This document shows, in pieces, positions 8,260 through 18,700 of a stretch of DNA of 64,000 nt. Source of the DNA: Ideonella_A intermedia_A (GTDB lineage: Bacteria > Pseudomonadota > Gammaproteobacteria > Burkholderiales > Burkholderiaceae_C); assembly GCA_943370175.1 (NCBI GenBank), contig CALRPU020000025.1:17000-80999 (forward strand). Reading direction: 5' to 3'. The position numbers and the translations under genes were made by a program. The notes under the pieces are model-generated. The model did not search any database and was not told the origin of the DNA. It saw only the letters and a program-made list of their open reading frames with translations. Positions within the stretch are counted from its first letter, which is position 1. Each line of letters opens with the position of its first letter.

Positions 8260-8952
8260 TCAGATCGACATCAGCGCCCGCACACCCTCGGCTTCCATCT
8301 GGGCGCCGCGGCCGCTTTGGATGACCTCGCCGCGCTCCATCACCACGTACTGGTCGGCCAGTTCGGCGGCGAAGTCGTAGAACTGCTCGACCAGGATGAT
8401 GGCCATGGTCTTGCGGTCGGCCAGCATGCGGATCACGCGGCCGATGTCCTTGATGATGCTGGGCTGGATGCCCTCGGTGGGCTCGTCCAGGATCAGCAGC
8501 TTGGGGCCGGCGGCCAGCGCCCGCGCGATGGCCAACTGCTGCTGTTGGCCGCCGCTCAGGTCGCCACCCCGGCGGTTGATCATCTTCTTGAGCACCGGGA
8601 ACAACTCGAACAGCTCCGCCGGGATCGGCGTGCTGCCGGGCTTGTAGGCCAGGCCCATGCGCAGGTTCTCTTCCACCGTCAGGCGGCCGAAGATCTCGCG
8701 GCCTTGGGGCACGTAGCCCATGCCCTTGCGCACGCGCTCGTAGGGCACGTCGCGGGTGATGTCCTGGCCGTCCAGCGTGATGCTGCCGGTCTTCACCGGC
8801 ACCACGCCCATCAGGCTTTTCAGCAGCGTGGTCTTGCCCACGCCGTTGCGGCCCAACACCACCGTGACCTCGCCCAGCTTGGCTTCCAGGCTGACGCCGC
8901 GCAGGATGTGCGAGCCGCCGTAGTACTGGTTGAGTCCTTCAGCCTTCAGCAT
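8260..8952 (-). CDS. urtE: Urea ABC transporter ATP-binding subunit UrtE
   Basis: A 230-residue branched-chain-amino-acid-type (LivF-like) ATPase. It begins MLKAEGLNQYYGGSHILRGV, a typical UrtE opening, with Walker A GRNGVGKTT, signature LSGGQQQQLAIARAL and Walker B LLILDEP. Reading frame continues upstream of 8952, but family length and the conserved opening place the start there, two bases after the urtD stop. It is the distal gene of the urt operon and one of the two ATPases of the urea importer. TEGIQP after the Walker B region is also characteristic of UrtE. Confidence 0.93.
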   Translation of the reverse strand: MLKAEGLNQYYGGSHILRGVSLEAKLGEVTVVLGRNGVGKTTLLKSLMGVVPVKTGSITLDGQDITRDVPYERVRKGMGYVPQGREIFGRLTVEENLRMGLAYKPGSTPIPAELFELFPVLKKMINRRGGDLSGGQQQQLAIARALAAGPKLLILDEPTEGIQPSIIKDIGRVIRMLADRKTMAIILVEQFYDFAAELADQYVVMERGEVIQSGRGAQMEAEGVRALMSI

Positions 8953-8954
8953 CT

Positions 8955-9842
8955 TCAGCGCCCCAAATAGACTTCGACGACCTTCTCGTTGGCCTGCACC
9001 TGCGCCAGCGTGCCCTCGGCCAGCACGCTGCCTTCGTGCAGCACCGTCACCTTCTTGGCCGGGTTGTCCTGGGTCAGCTCGTGGATGAACTTCATGTCGT
9101 GCTCGATCACGACCAGCGAGTGGTTGCCTTCCAGCGACAGGAACAACTCCGCGGTGCGCTCGGTTTCCTCGTCGGTCATGCCGGCCACCGGCTCGTCCAG
9201 CAGCAGCAGCTTCGGGTCCTGCATCAGCAGCATGCCGATCTCCAGCCACTGCTTCTGGCCGTGGCTGAGCAGGCCGGCGGTGCGTTGGGCGCTGTCCTTC
9301 AGGTGGATCAGCTGCAGCATCGCCCCAATGCGGTCGAGCTGCTCGCCGTTCAGGCGGAACAACATGGAGGACCGCACGCCGCGGTCGGCCTTCAGCGCCA
9401 GCTCCAGGTTTTCGAACACCGACAGCTCCTCGAACACGGTGGGCTTCTGGAACTTGCGGCCGATGCCGATGGAGGCGATTTCGTTTTCGCGCAGGCGCAG
9501 CAGGTCGATGGTGGAGCCAAAAAAGGCCTGGCCCGCGTCGGGCCGCGTCTTGCCGGTGATGACGTCCATCATCGTTGTCTTGCCGGCGCCGTTCGGGCCG
9601 ATGATGCAGCGCAGCTCGCCCGCGCTGATGCTCAGGCTCAGCGCGTTGATGGCCTTGAAGCCGTCGAAGCTGACGGTGATGTCGTCCAGGTACAGGATGG
9701 CGCCGTGGGCCAGGTCCAGTTCGCCGGGCTTGACGATGCGGCTGTAGCTGGCACCGCGGTCGCCCGAGCCGTCAACCGGCGGCTGCCGTGAACCCGCTTC
9801 GCGCAGGCGCGCGGCGCCCGCTTTCATCAGCTCGGGCGTCAT
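8955..9842 (-). CDS. urtD: Urea ABC transporter ATP-binding subunit UrtD
   Basis: A 295-residue LivG-like ATPase with Walker A GPNGAGKTT, signature LSHGQKQWLEIGMLL and Walker B LLLLDEP followed by AGMTDEE, all typical of UrtD. It has about 40 extra N-terminal residues compared with the shortest family members. The start at 9842 is supported by a strong AAGGAGG site 5-6 bases upstream, inside urtC, and by a 4-bp ATGA overlap with the urtC stop. It pairs with UrtE to energise urea uptake. Confidence 0.93.
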   Translation of the reverse strand: MTPELMKAGAARLREAGSRQPPVDGSGDRGASYSRIVKPGELDLAHGAILYLDDITVSFDGFKAINALSLSISAGELRCIIGPNGAGKTTMMDVITGKTRPDAGQAFFGSTIDLLRLRENEIASIGIGRKFQKPTVFEELSVFENLELALKADRGVRSSMLFRLNGEQLDRIGAMLQLIHLKDSAQRTAGLLSHGQKQWLEIGMLLMQDPKLLLLDEPVAGMTDEETERTAELFLSLEGNHSLVVIEHDMKFIHELTQDNPAKKVTVLHEGSVLAEGTLAQVQANEKVVEVYLGR

Positions 9843-10999
9843 GCGCGCACCTCCTTCTTGCTGCCCTTGAGTTTCTCGACCAGACCGACGATGCCGGCGG
9901 GCAGGAACAAGGTGACCAGGATGAACAGCGCGCCCAGAAAGTACAGCCAGAACTCCGGGATCTGCTGCGTGAGCACGCTCTTGGCACCGTTGACGAAGAA
10001 GGCGCCGATGATCGGCCCGATCAAGGTGCCGCGCCCACCGACCGCGGCCCAGATCGCCATCTCGATGCTGGCCGCCGGCGACATCTCGCTCGGGTTGATG
10101 ATGCCCACCTGCGGCACGTACAGGGCCCCCGCGATGGCACACATCACCGCCGAGATCACCCAGATGCTGAGCTTGTAGCGCAGCGGGTCGTAACCCGTGA
10201 ACATGACGCGGCTCTCGGCGTCGCGGATGGCCTGCAGCACACGGCCGTACTTGCTTTGCACCAGCCACCGGGCAAACAGGAAGAAGCCGATCAGCGTCAG
10301 CCCGGTGATCACGAACAGCGTCATGCGCATGCCCGGCGTGGTGATCGGGAAGCCCAGGATGCGCTTGAAGTCGGTGAAGCCGTTGTTGCCGCCAAAGCCG
10401 GTCTCATTGCGGAAGAACAGCAGCATCGCGGCAAACGTGACCGCCTGCGTGATGATGGAGAAGTACACGCCCTTGATCCGCGAGCGGAAAGCGAAGTACC
10501 CGAACACGAAGGCCAGCAACCCCGGCACCAGCACCACCATCAGCACGGTGGCCACGAAGGAGTCGCTCAACGCCCAATGCCACGGCAGCGCCTTCCAGTC
10601 GAGGAAGACCATGAAGTCCGGCAGGTCGCTCTTGTAGTTGCCGTCGCGGCCGATCTGGCGCATCAGGTACATGCCCATCACATAGCCGCCCAACGCAAAG
10701 AACACGCCGTGGCCCAGCGACAGGATGCCGGTGTAGCCCCAGATCAGGTCCATGGCCAGCGCGCACATGGCGTAGCACATCATCTTGGCCACCAGCAGCA
10801 AGGCGTACTCGCTGAAGTGGAAGGCGCTGCCCTCGGGCACGACCAGGTTGAGCAGCGGTGCCACCACCAGCACCGCGGCCAGCGCCGCCAGCACGCCCAG
10901 CCAGCCGCGCGGGCTCAGCAAGCGGGTGACCGGGGCCTGCACGGCGAAGGACGAGGCTTCGGCAGCGGGCGGGACGGAGGAAGAAAGGGCAGACGTCAT
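9839..10999 (-). CDS. urtC: Urea ABC transporter permease UrtC
   Basis: A 386-residue LivM-like permease with multiple hydrophobic segments and the motif ALDLIWGYTGILSLGHG-like region (here MDLIWGYTGILSLGHGVFFA), diagnostic for UrtC. Near the C-terminus, AAVGGRGTLIGPIIGA matches the conserved permease loop. I placed the start at the ATG at 10999, 10 bp after the urtB stop; an in-frame ATG at 11023 would overlap urtB by 14 bp. It forms the membrane pore together with UrtB. Confidence 0.92.
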   Translation of the reverse strand: MTSALSSSVPPAAEASSFAVQAPVTRLLSPRGWLGVLAALAAVLVVAPLLNLVVPEGSAFHFSEYALLLVAKMMCYAMCALAMDLIWGYTGILSLGHGVFFALGGYVMGMYLMRQIGRDGNYKSDLPDFMVFLDWKALPWHWALSDSFVATVLMVVLVPGLLAFVFGYFAFRSRIKGVYFSIITQAVTFAAMLLFFRNETGFGGNNGFTDFKRILGFPITTPGMRMTLFVITGLTLIGFFLFARWLVQSKYGRVLQAIRDAESRVMFTGYDPLRYKLSIWVISAVMCAIAGALYVPQVGIINPSEMSPAASIEMAIWAAVGGRGTLIGPIIGAFFVNGAKSVLTQQIPEFWLYFLGALFILVTLFLPAGIVGLVEKLKGSKKEVRA

Positions 11000-11009
11000 G
11001 GTGGCAAGT

Positions 11010-12620
11010 TCAGGCTTCGGCACTGCGGCCCTTCATGGCGAACAGGCCCTGCGGTCGCTTCTGGATGAACACGACGATCAGCACCAGCACGAAGATCTTG
11101 GCCAGCACGGCGCCGGTCCAGCCCTCCAGCAGCTTGTTGATCACGCCGAGCCCCAACGCCGCGTAAACGGTGCCGATGAGCTGGCCGACGCCGCCCAGCA
11201 CCACGACCATGAAGGAGTCGACGATGTAGCCCTGGCCCAGGTCCGGGCCCACATTGCCCACCTGCGACAAGGCGCAGCCCGCCAGTCCGGCGATGCCCGA
11301 GCCCAAGGCGAAGGCGTAGGTGTCGACGCGGGCCGTGTTGACGCCCATGCAGGCGGCCATGCGGCGGTTCTGCGTCACGCCGCGCACGAACAGGCCCAGC
11401 CGGGTGCGCGTCACCATGAAGGTCAGCCCGGCGAACACGGCCACCGCAAACACGATGATGGCCAGGCGGTTGTAGGGCAGCGTGAGGTTGCTCAGCACCT
11501 CCACCCCGCCGGACAGCCAGCTCGGGTTTTCCACCGGCACGTTCTGCGCGCCGAAGATCGTTCGCACCGTCTGCATCAGCACCAGGCTGATGCCCCAGGT
11601 GGCCAGCAGGGTTTCGAGCGGGCGGCCGTACAGCCAGCGGATGATGCCGCGCTCCAGCACCGCGCCCACCGCCGCGGCGGTCAGGAAGCTGACCGGAATG
11701 GCGACCAGCACATAGGCGTCGAACATCCCGGGCAGGAACGTCTTGAACAGGTTTTGAACCACATAGGTGGCGTAGGCGCCGATCATCATCAACTCGCCGT
11801 GGGCCATGTTGATCACGCCCATCAGGCCGTAGGTGATGGCCAGGCCCAGCGCCACCAGCACGAGGATGGAGCCCAGGCTCAGGCCGGTGAAGACCACGCC
11901 CAGCCGCTCGCCCCAAGCCAGGCGTGATTCCAGCGCCGACAGGGCCGACTGCAGCTTGGCACGCACTTCGGCGTCGGCTTCGCCCTCGGGCGCCGGCTTC
12001 AGCCGTTCGATCAGCAGGTTCTTGGTCGCGGGTTCGTTGCTGGCGGCCAGCGCCACGGCAGCGTCCAGGCGCTTGGCCTTGTCCTGCGAGCTGACCATGA
12101 TGGCAGCGCGCAGCAGTGCAATCTCGGCCTTCAACTTGGGGTCGGACTCGGCGGCCAGGGCCTTGTCGATCAATGGCAACCGGGTTTCGTCCGGCGCTTC
12201 CTTCAAGGCCTTGATGGCGACCACGCGGTCGGCCTGGTCGGGTGACAGCAGTTTCAGCGAGGCCAGTGCGGCCTCGATCTCGCGGCGGATGCGGTTGCTG
12301 TTGACCACGTCCTCCGCGTCGGCGGGCAAGGTGGCGGCGGCGCCGGTGGCGGCGTCCACGGCCTGATCGCCGCGGACGATGAACACCTTGTCGCCCGCCA
12401 CCTTGACGCCATCGTCAAGCAAAGCCTGGAAAAAGGCCTGCGCCTTGGGGTCGCCACCCACCGCCACCCGGGCGATGGCGGCCGCGCGGTCGTCGCCATC
12501 GCCAATGGCCATGGCCTTGACCTCCTCGGCCGTCAAGGCCCGAGCGGCCATCGGCAGGGCCAGACCCACCATGATCCCCAGCAAGGTCAGGAACACGTGA
12601 AGCTTGCGCGGCAGGATCAT
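11010..12620 (-). CDS. urtB: Urea ABC transporter permease UrtB
   Basis: A 536-residue protein with an N-terminal signal-like hydrophobic segment, about 200 residues of helical periplasmic sequence, and a LivH-like permease domain in the C-terminal 300 residues (GLAITYGLMGVINMAHGELMM and the GGVGQLIGTVYAALG loop). The long N-terminal extension is a known feature of proteobacterial UrtB, so the size is normal. It sits 53 bp downstream of urtA and is co-directional with urtCDE. Its role is urea translocation through the inner membrane with UrtC. Confidence 0.92.
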   Translation of the reverse strand: MILPRKLHVFLTLLGIMVGLALPMAARALTAEEVKAMAIGDGDDRAAAIARVAVGGDPKAQAFFQALLDDGVKVAGDKVFIVRGDQAVDAATGAAATLPADAEDVVNSNRIRREIEAALASLKLLSPDQADRVVAIKALKEAPDETRLPLIDKALAAESDPKLKAEIALLRAAIMVSSQDKAKRLDAAVALAASNEPATKNLLIERLKPAPEGEADAEVRAKLQSALSALESRLAWGERLGVVFTGLSLGSILVLVALGLAITYGLMGVINMAHGELMMIGAYATYVVQNLFKTFLPGMFDAYVLVAIPVSFLTAAAVGAVLERGIIRWLYGRPLETLLATWGISLVLMQTVRTIFGAQNVPVENPSWLSGGVEVLSNLTLPYNRLAIIVFAVAVFAGLTFMVTRTRLGLFVRGVTQNRRMAACMGVNTARVDTYAFALGSGIAGLAGCALSQVGNVGPDLGQGYIVDSFMVVVLGGVGQLIGTVYAALGLGVINKLLEGWTGAVLAKIFVLVLIVVFIQKRPQGLFAMKGRSAEA

Positions 12621-12673
12621 GGTGTGAGCGGGTCAGGCGATGGCGGGGAAGAAGGTCGGGGCGCGTCGCCGCG

Positions 12674-13951
12674 TCACTTCTTCTCGGGCACGTTCTTCTT
12701 GCCCTTGTTCTCGGCGATGTAGTCGCTCCAGGGGTCGGCCACGACCGGGCCCTTGGTCTTCCACACCACGTTGAACTGGCCATCGGCCTTCACTTCGCCA
12801 ATGAAGACCGGCTTGTGCAGGTGGTGGTTTTCCTTGTCCATGGTGGACGTGAAGCCACCCGGGGCGCTGAAGGTCTGGCCGGCCATGGCGGCGATCACCT
12901 TGTCGGTGTCGGTCGACTTGGCCTTCTCGACCGCTTGCTTCCACATGTGGATGCCGATGTAGGTGGCCTCCATCGGGTCGTTGGTCAGCGGCTTGTCCTT
13001 GTGGCCCGGGATGTTCTTGGCCTTGGCATAGTCGCTCCAGGCCTTGATGAACGCGGTGTTGGCCGGGCTCTTGACGCTCATGAAGTAGTTCCAGGCGGCC
13101 AGGTGGCCCACCAGCGGCTTGGTGTCCACGCCGCGCAGTTCTTCCTCACCCACGCTGAAGGCCACCACCGGCACGTCGGTCGCCTTGAGGCCCTGGTTGC
13201 CCAGTTCCTTGTAGAACGGCACGTTGGAGTCGCCGTTGATGGTCGACACCACGGCGGTCTTCTTGCCTTCGCCCGCGAACTTCTTGATCTTGGCGATGAT
13301 GCCCTGGTAGTCGGCGTGGCCGAAGGGGGTGTACTCCTCCATGATGTCGGCGTCGGCGATGCCCTTGGACTTCAGGAAGGCGCGCAGGATCTTGTTGGTC
13401 GTGCGCGGGTAGACGTAGTCGGTGCCCAGCAACACGAAGCGCTTGGCGCTGCCGCCGTCCTTGCTCATCAGGTATTCCACGGCGGGAATGGCCTGCTGGT
13501 TGGGCGCGGCACCGGTGTAGAACACGTTCTTGCTCAGCTCTTCGCCCTCGTACTGCACCGGGTAGAACAGCAGCGAGTTCTTTTCCTCGAAGACCGGCAG
13601 CACCGACTTGCGGCTCACGCTGGTCCAGCAGCCGAACACCACCGAGACCTTGTCCTGGTCGATCAGCTGCTTGGCCTTTTCAGCGAACAGCGGCCAGTTG
13701 GACGCCGGGTCGACGATCACCGGCTCCAGCTTCTTGCCCATCACGCCGCCCTTGGCGTTGATCTCGTCGATGGTCATCAAGGCCACGTCCTTGAGCACCG
13801 TCTCGGAGATGGCCATCGTGCCCGACAGCGAGTGCAGGATGCCGACCTTGATCGTGGCCTGCGCTTGCGCCAGACCGGCGTAGCCCAGCGTGGCGGCGGC
13901 CAGACCCACGGCGCTGAGGGTGTGGGTGAACGTGCGGCGATTGAAACTCAT
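12674..13951 (-). CDS. urtA: Urea ABC transporter substrate-binding protein UrtA
   Basis: A 425-residue periplasmic binding protein. Its signal peptide carries an RR pair in MSFNRRTFTHTLSAVGLAAA and ends near AQA. The mature sequence has the UrtA hallmarks ATIKVGILHSLSGTMAISE and FYPVQYEGEE. A good AAGGAG site lies upstream of the ATG. It is first in the urtABCDE operon and captures urea for the importer. The 171 bp upstream should hold the promoter; I looked for a sigma-54 GG/GC doublet and an NtrC site there and found nothing convincing. Confidence 0.95.
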   Translation of the reverse strand: MSFNRRTFTHTLSAVGLAAATLGYAGLAQAQATIKVGILHSLSGTMAISETVLKDVALMTIDEINAKGGVMGKKLEPVIVDPASNWPLFAEKAKQLIDQDKVSVVFGCWTSVSRKSVLPVFEEKNSLLFYPVQYEGEELSKNVFYTGAAPNQQAIPAVEYLMSKDGGSAKRFVLLGTDYVYPRTTNKILRAFLKSKGIADADIMEEYTPFGHADYQGIIAKIKKFAGEGKKTAVVSTINGDSNVPFYKELGNQGLKATDVPVVAFSVGEEELRGVDTKPLVGHLAAWNYFMSVKSPANTAFIKAWSDYAKAKNIPGHKDKPLTNDPMEATYIGIHMWKQAVEKAKSTDTDKVIAAMAGQTFSAPGGFTSTMDKENHHLHKPVFIGEVKADGQFNVVWKTKGPVVADPWSDYIAENKGKKNVPEKK

Positions 13952-14122
13952 CGGGGTTGCTCCTTGGCTGGTGTGTGCGTGTCCTGAAGGACGGACCAGC
14001 GCAGGTTAAGCACGACCCGGGTTTCACCCAATACGACAGATGGCGTAGAGGCCGCGGCGGGCGGGTGCGCGTCGCGGCAGCGGCGCCGTCAGGTGGACCC
14101 TGCGACGACGCCGCACCGACCC

Positions 14123-14626
14123 CTACTTGCCCGATGCCGCCTTCATCTCGGCGTTCAGCTCCAAGGCCAAGGCCTGCACCTTCGGCAACAGCTGCTGCAT
14201 CTGAGCCTGCACCTCCTGCATTGCGCGCTGGGTCACGACCGGCATCTTGCTGACGTAGGACTGACCCACCGGGCTTTGGTAGAAGGCGATGAGCCCGTCC
14301 ACCTCGGCCTGGTCGAAGCTCTCGCGGTAGATGGCGATCTGGAGCGGCTCCATCCGCGTCCAGCTCATCTCGGTGCGAAGCAGGTCGGCCATGCGATTCA
14401 GGCCGCGCTCCATGGCGGCCTTCTGGGCGTCGGACAGCGCCGCGCCGCCAGCGCCCTGTTCGGCGGTGCGGCGCATCATCGGCACCATGGACGCATAAAC
14501 GCCTTCGATCACGGCCTCGGCCTTCATGACCTTGAACAGCGCCTTGATCGATTCGTCGGTGGGGGGCGCGGCCTGAGCGAACAGCGGGACGACGGACAGG
14601 GCGATGGCGGTGAGGAGGTGTTTCAT
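14123..14626 (-). CDS. DUF2059 exported protein
   Basis: A 167-residue secreted or periplasmic protein with a clear signal peptide (MKHLLTAIALSVVPLFAQAA). A helical body follows, with AIYRESFDQAEVDGLIAFYQSPVGQSYVSKMP, the hallmark of the DUF2059 family. No function is established for the family. It lies alone between urtA and the LuxR-type regulator on the same strand, with 143 bp upstream. No link to urea use can be inferred beyond position. Confidence 0.85.
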   Translation of the reverse strand: MKHLLTAIALSVVPLFAQAAPPTDESIKALFKVMKAEAVIEGVYASMVPMMRRTAEQGAGGAALSDAQKAAMERGLNRMADLLRTEMSWTRMEPLQIAIYRESFDQAEVDGLIAFYQSPVGQSYVSKMPVVTQRAMQEVQAQMQQLLPKVQALALELNAEMKAASGK

Positions 14627-14770
14627 GTGCTGGTCTGGGTTGGAAGACCGTCATACCCTATCGCCGTCTCCAGCGGCCCACAACCACCATTCATGGGACT
14701 TCGGACCTGTGGGCGAGTGGCCCGACGCGGCCGTCGCAGCGCGCATGGCTCGCGGCTCACCGCCAGCGCT

Positions 14771-15751
14771 TCAACCTTCGGGCCGCAAGCCACGCACGCG
14801 CCCCATGGCCGCGGCGGCCGCGGCGGTGCGGGTCTCCACGCCCAGCTTTTCGTACACGTGCTCCAGCTGCTTCTTCACCGTGGCCGGGCTGGTGCCCAGG
14901 ATGTCGCCGATGTCGCGGTTGGTCTTGCCTTTGGCCAGCCAATACAGCACCTCGGCCTCGCGGGCGGTCAGCTTGAAGGTGGCGCCGAGGGCGTCGATCA
15001 CGGCCTGGTCGGAGCTTTCGCGCATGACCATCAGCCACTCGTCGTCGCCGGACTGCTCGTGCAAGGTGAAGATCAGCCGGGTGCTGGCGCGCGGCAAGGT
15101 CATCGGGCTCGGGGCCAGGCCCTGGCTCAGGCGGGCGCCCTCCTGGCGCACCCACTGCAGCACCTCTGGGGGCAGCTCGACGGCCCGCTCGACAGCCCGC
15201 TCCACCGAATGCAAGCCCACCTCGCCAAAGTGGCGCTGCACCAGCGCGCGGGCCAGCGGCGTCTGCCAGACGATGCGCCCGTCGCTGGCGCGCAGCACCA
15301 GCGTGGCATGGCCGAAGGCGTCCAGCGCGTTGCGCGCATGGCGAGCCTGCCGGGCGCCCTGCATGTGAACCGCCATGCGGGCCAGCACCTCCTGGGCGCG
15401 GATCGGCTTGGTCACGTAATCGACCCCGCCGGCCTGGAAGGCATTGACCACGTGCTCGGTCTCGGTCAGCCCGGTCATGAAGACGATGGGGATGTGCGCG
15501 GTGTCCTCGTCGGCCTTCAGGCGGCGCGCCACCTCGAAGCCGTCCATGCCCGGCATCAGCGCGTCGAGCAGGATGATGTCCGGCATGGCCTGGGCGGCGC
15601 GCTGCAACGCGGCTTCGCCGTGGCTGGCGACCAGCACGGTGTAGCCGGCTTCGTCCAGCGCGTCGTGCAGCACGGACAGGTTGTCGGGCACGTCGTCGAC
15701 GATCAGCACCACGTCGGCCGTGCGGCGGTCGATGGGGTCGTGGGCGGTCAC
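14771..15751 (-). CDS. LuxR-family response regulator, partner of the NCS1 hybrid kinase
   Basis: A 326-residue response regulator. A receiver domain (about 14-130) has D19/D20 and the phospho-acceptor D63 in LLDALMPG. A middle region of about 100 residues looks PAS-like (LVLRASDGRIVWQTPLA). A C-terminal LuxR/NarL HTH contains LTAREAEVLYWLAKGKTN and the recognition helix region SPATVKKQLEHVYEKLGV. I chose the GTG at 15751 because it overlaps the stop of the upstream kinase gene by four bases (GTGA) and begins right before the receiver. The overlap implies co-translation with, and phosphorylation by, that kinase. Target promoters are unknown; the neighbouring urt and ure genes are candidates. 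Confidence 0.9.
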   Translation of the reverse strand: MTAHDPIDRRTADVVLIVDDVPDNLSVLHDALDEAGYTVLVASHGEAALQRAAQAMPDIILLDALMPGMDGFEVARRLKADEDTAHIPIVFMTGLTETEHVVNAFQAGGVDYVTKPIRAQEVLARMAVHMQGARQARHARNALDAFGHATLVLRASDGRIVWQTPLARALVQRHFGEVGLHSVERAVERAVELPPEVLQWVRQEGARLSQGLAPSPMTLPRASTRLIFTLHEQSGDDEWLMVMRESSDQAVIDALGATFKLTAREAEVLYWLAKGKTNRDIGDILGTSPATVKKQLEHVYEKLGVETRTAAAAAAMGRVRGLRPEG

Positions 15752-18700
15752 GGCGCCACCCCGTCGTTGGCCGGGGCCGGGGCGGCGGCGCGCGGCGCCT
15801 GGCGCAGCAGGCCACTCATTGCGTCGAGCTGAAACTGCCGCGCCAGCGCCCGCATTTGCTGCACCAAGCCGCGGCAGTCCGGCTGTTCGGCCTCGACCTC
15901 GTCGAGTTGGCGCACGATGCCGCGCAAGTAGCCCAGGTCGATCATCGACTGCAGGGCCTGCACGCGCTCCGCCGACGGGTACACCAGCGCCGGCGGGGTA
16001 CCGGCGAGCAAAGCGCCGGCGCCCGGGTCGGCCGCGTCCAGCGGCGGCAGCGGGGCCTCGGTCCAATGCAGGTGCAGCTGGCGGCCCAGCCAGTCGAGCA
16101 GCTCGGCCTTGCGCACTGGTTTCAGGATGAAGTCTTCGGCCGGGATGCCCACGATGTTGTCGGCCCCCTTCTCGAAGGCGTTGGCGGAGACGATGGCCAA
16201 CGGCGCGTCGCTCAATTGTTCCGCACGCAGGCGGCGGATGGTTTCCCAGCCGTCGATGCCGGGCATGGCCAGGTCCATCAGGATCGCGTCGGGGCTGAAC
16301 TCGCGAAGCAGCGCCAGGCACTCATGCCCTGACGCCGCTTGCCGCACCTCGAACCCCAGCGGCGCCAGCATGTTCACCATCAGGCCGCGGTCGACCTCTT
16401 CGTTGTCGACCACCAGCAGGCGCTTGCGGGCCCCCTGGTAGCCCACGCGCTGGGTGCGCGGCAGCGCCTGGTCCGCCAGTTCGGCGCGCAGCTCGGGCAG
16501 GAACAGGCGGATGCGGAAGGTGGTGCCGGCGCGGCGCGGCTGGTCTGGCGGCGCCGTGAGGGCGGTGCCGGTGGAGTCGGTGGCCTTGGCAGGCGGGGCA
16601 TCGGCATCGGCACGGGCGTCGGCGGCCGCGCTCGCCAGCGTGCTGTGCACGCTCATCTCGCCGCCCATCAGGTCGGTCAGCATCTTGCTGATGGTCAGGC
16701 CCAGGCCGGTGCTGCCGGCCGGGCCGCTGCCGCCCGCCCCACCGGAGGCCGCGCCGCGGCCGAAGGGCTCGAAGATGCGCGCCATCTCGTCGGGGGCAAT
16801 GCCGGGGCCGGTGTCCTCCACCTCGAAGGTGGCCATCTCGCGGGCGTACATCACGCGAAACACCACCTGACCACGCTGAGTGAACTTGACCGCGTTGCCG
16901 ATGACGTTGATGAGGATCTGGCGCAAGCGCTTCTCGTCGGCGCGCACGGCCTCGGGCACGCCCTCGCCCATCACGTGGTGGAAAGCGATGCCCTTGCCGG
17001 CGGCCTGCAGCTCGAACATGCGGGCAATTTGCTGCAAGCCCTCGCGCAGGCGCATCGGCCGCACGTCCAGCGACAGCTTGCCGCTTTCGATGCGGGCGAT
17101 GTCCAGGGTGCCTTCGATCAGCGACAGCAGGTGGTCGCCGCCGCGACGGATCACGCTGACCGCCTGTTTGCGGTGCGGCGGGATGCTGGCGTCTTCGTCC
17201 AGCAGCTGGGCATAGCCGATGATGCTGTTCAGCGGCGTGCGCAGCTCGTGGCTGATGGTGGTGATGTAGCGGCTCTTGGCCTGGTTGGCCAGGTCGGCTT
17301 GCAGCTTGGCGCGGTCGGCCTGCAGCTTCGCGTCCTGCAGCGCCTCGTCGGTGCGGCGGTGCGACTCGATCTCATGCACCAGCAGGTGGGTCTGGCGATT
17401 GGATTCCTCCTGCGCCACCTGGGCGCTGCGGTGCTTCAGCACCAGCCACCAGGCCACCACCGCACTGACCACCAGGATGGCCGCGAACAGCTTGACAAAG
17501 CCCAATTGCAGCGCCACCTCGGCCGAGCGCGCCAGCGGGCCGCCCAGCACCTGTTCCATCGCCCGCCGCTCGTGCCGGTACACCGCCAGGAAGAGGCCGG
17601 CCAGCACCGGCACGCCGAACAGCATCAGCATCAGGTAGTGGCCCAGCTCGGTGTCCAGCCGCGCCCACCAACGCGCCGACACCAGCCGCCGCGCCGTCTG
17701 GCGCCACTGCACGGACAGCCGCGCGTGCGGCTTGCACAGGTCATGGCAGCGCGCGTCCAGCGAGCAGCACAGCGAGCAGATGCTGCCGCGGTACGCCGGG
17801 CAATGCGCCATGTCGTCGTGCTCGTAATCGCGCTCGCAGATCACGCAGCGCGCGAGCCGCTTGTAGCTGCCATGGGCGTCGGTCTGCGGGGCCGGCTCGG
17901 GCTCCGGTTGGCGGGCGATGTAGTAGCGGCCCTGGGTACGCCAGGCGATCAGCGGCGACACCACCAGCGCGGTCACCAGCGCGATCAGGGCCGAGAAGGC
18001 CTGCGCCAGCTCGCCAAAGGCACCGGTGTAGGCCGCGATCGACAGGGCCGAGGCCACGACCATCGCACCCACGCCCACCGGGTTCACGTCGTACAGGTGC
18101 GCCCGCTTGAACTCGATGCCCTTGGGCGACCAGCCCATGGGCTTGTTGATCACCAGGTCGGCCACCACCGCCATCATCCAGCTGATGGCGATGTTGGAGT
18201 ACAGGCCCAGCACCTTGCCGATCGCCTGAAAGACGTTCAGCTCCATCAGCAGCAGCGCGATCACCAGGTTGAACAGCATCCACACCACGCGGCCCGGATG
18301 GCTGTGCGTCAAGCGGGCGAAGAAGTTGCTCCAGGCCAGCGAGCCGGCGTAGGCGTTTGTCACGTTGATCTTCAGCTGGGAGATGACCACGAACACCGCG
18401 GTGGCGGCCACCGCCATGCCCACCTGCGAGAACACCGCACCGTAGGCCACCAGGTACATCTGGTTCGGGTCGACCGCGCGGTCGATGGGCACGGCGTAGC
18501 TGAGCGCCAGGTAAGCCAGCACCGCGCCGCCCAGCATCTTGAGCACGCCGGGCACCACCCAGCCGGGCCCGCCGATCATCACGCCGGCCCACCAGCGCAA
18601 GTCGGGCACCGTCACTCGGCCGAACAAGGCGGTGGGCGGGCGCCGCTCGGGCATGAACCGCAAGTAGTCGGCCTGCTCGCCCATCTGGGTGATCAGTGCG

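Noticed and set aside
13952..14122. Sigma-54 promoter or NtrC site upstream of urtA
   Set aside because: I found no GG/GC doublet with 10-bp spacing and no NtrC-like palindrome, despite the nitrogen context.
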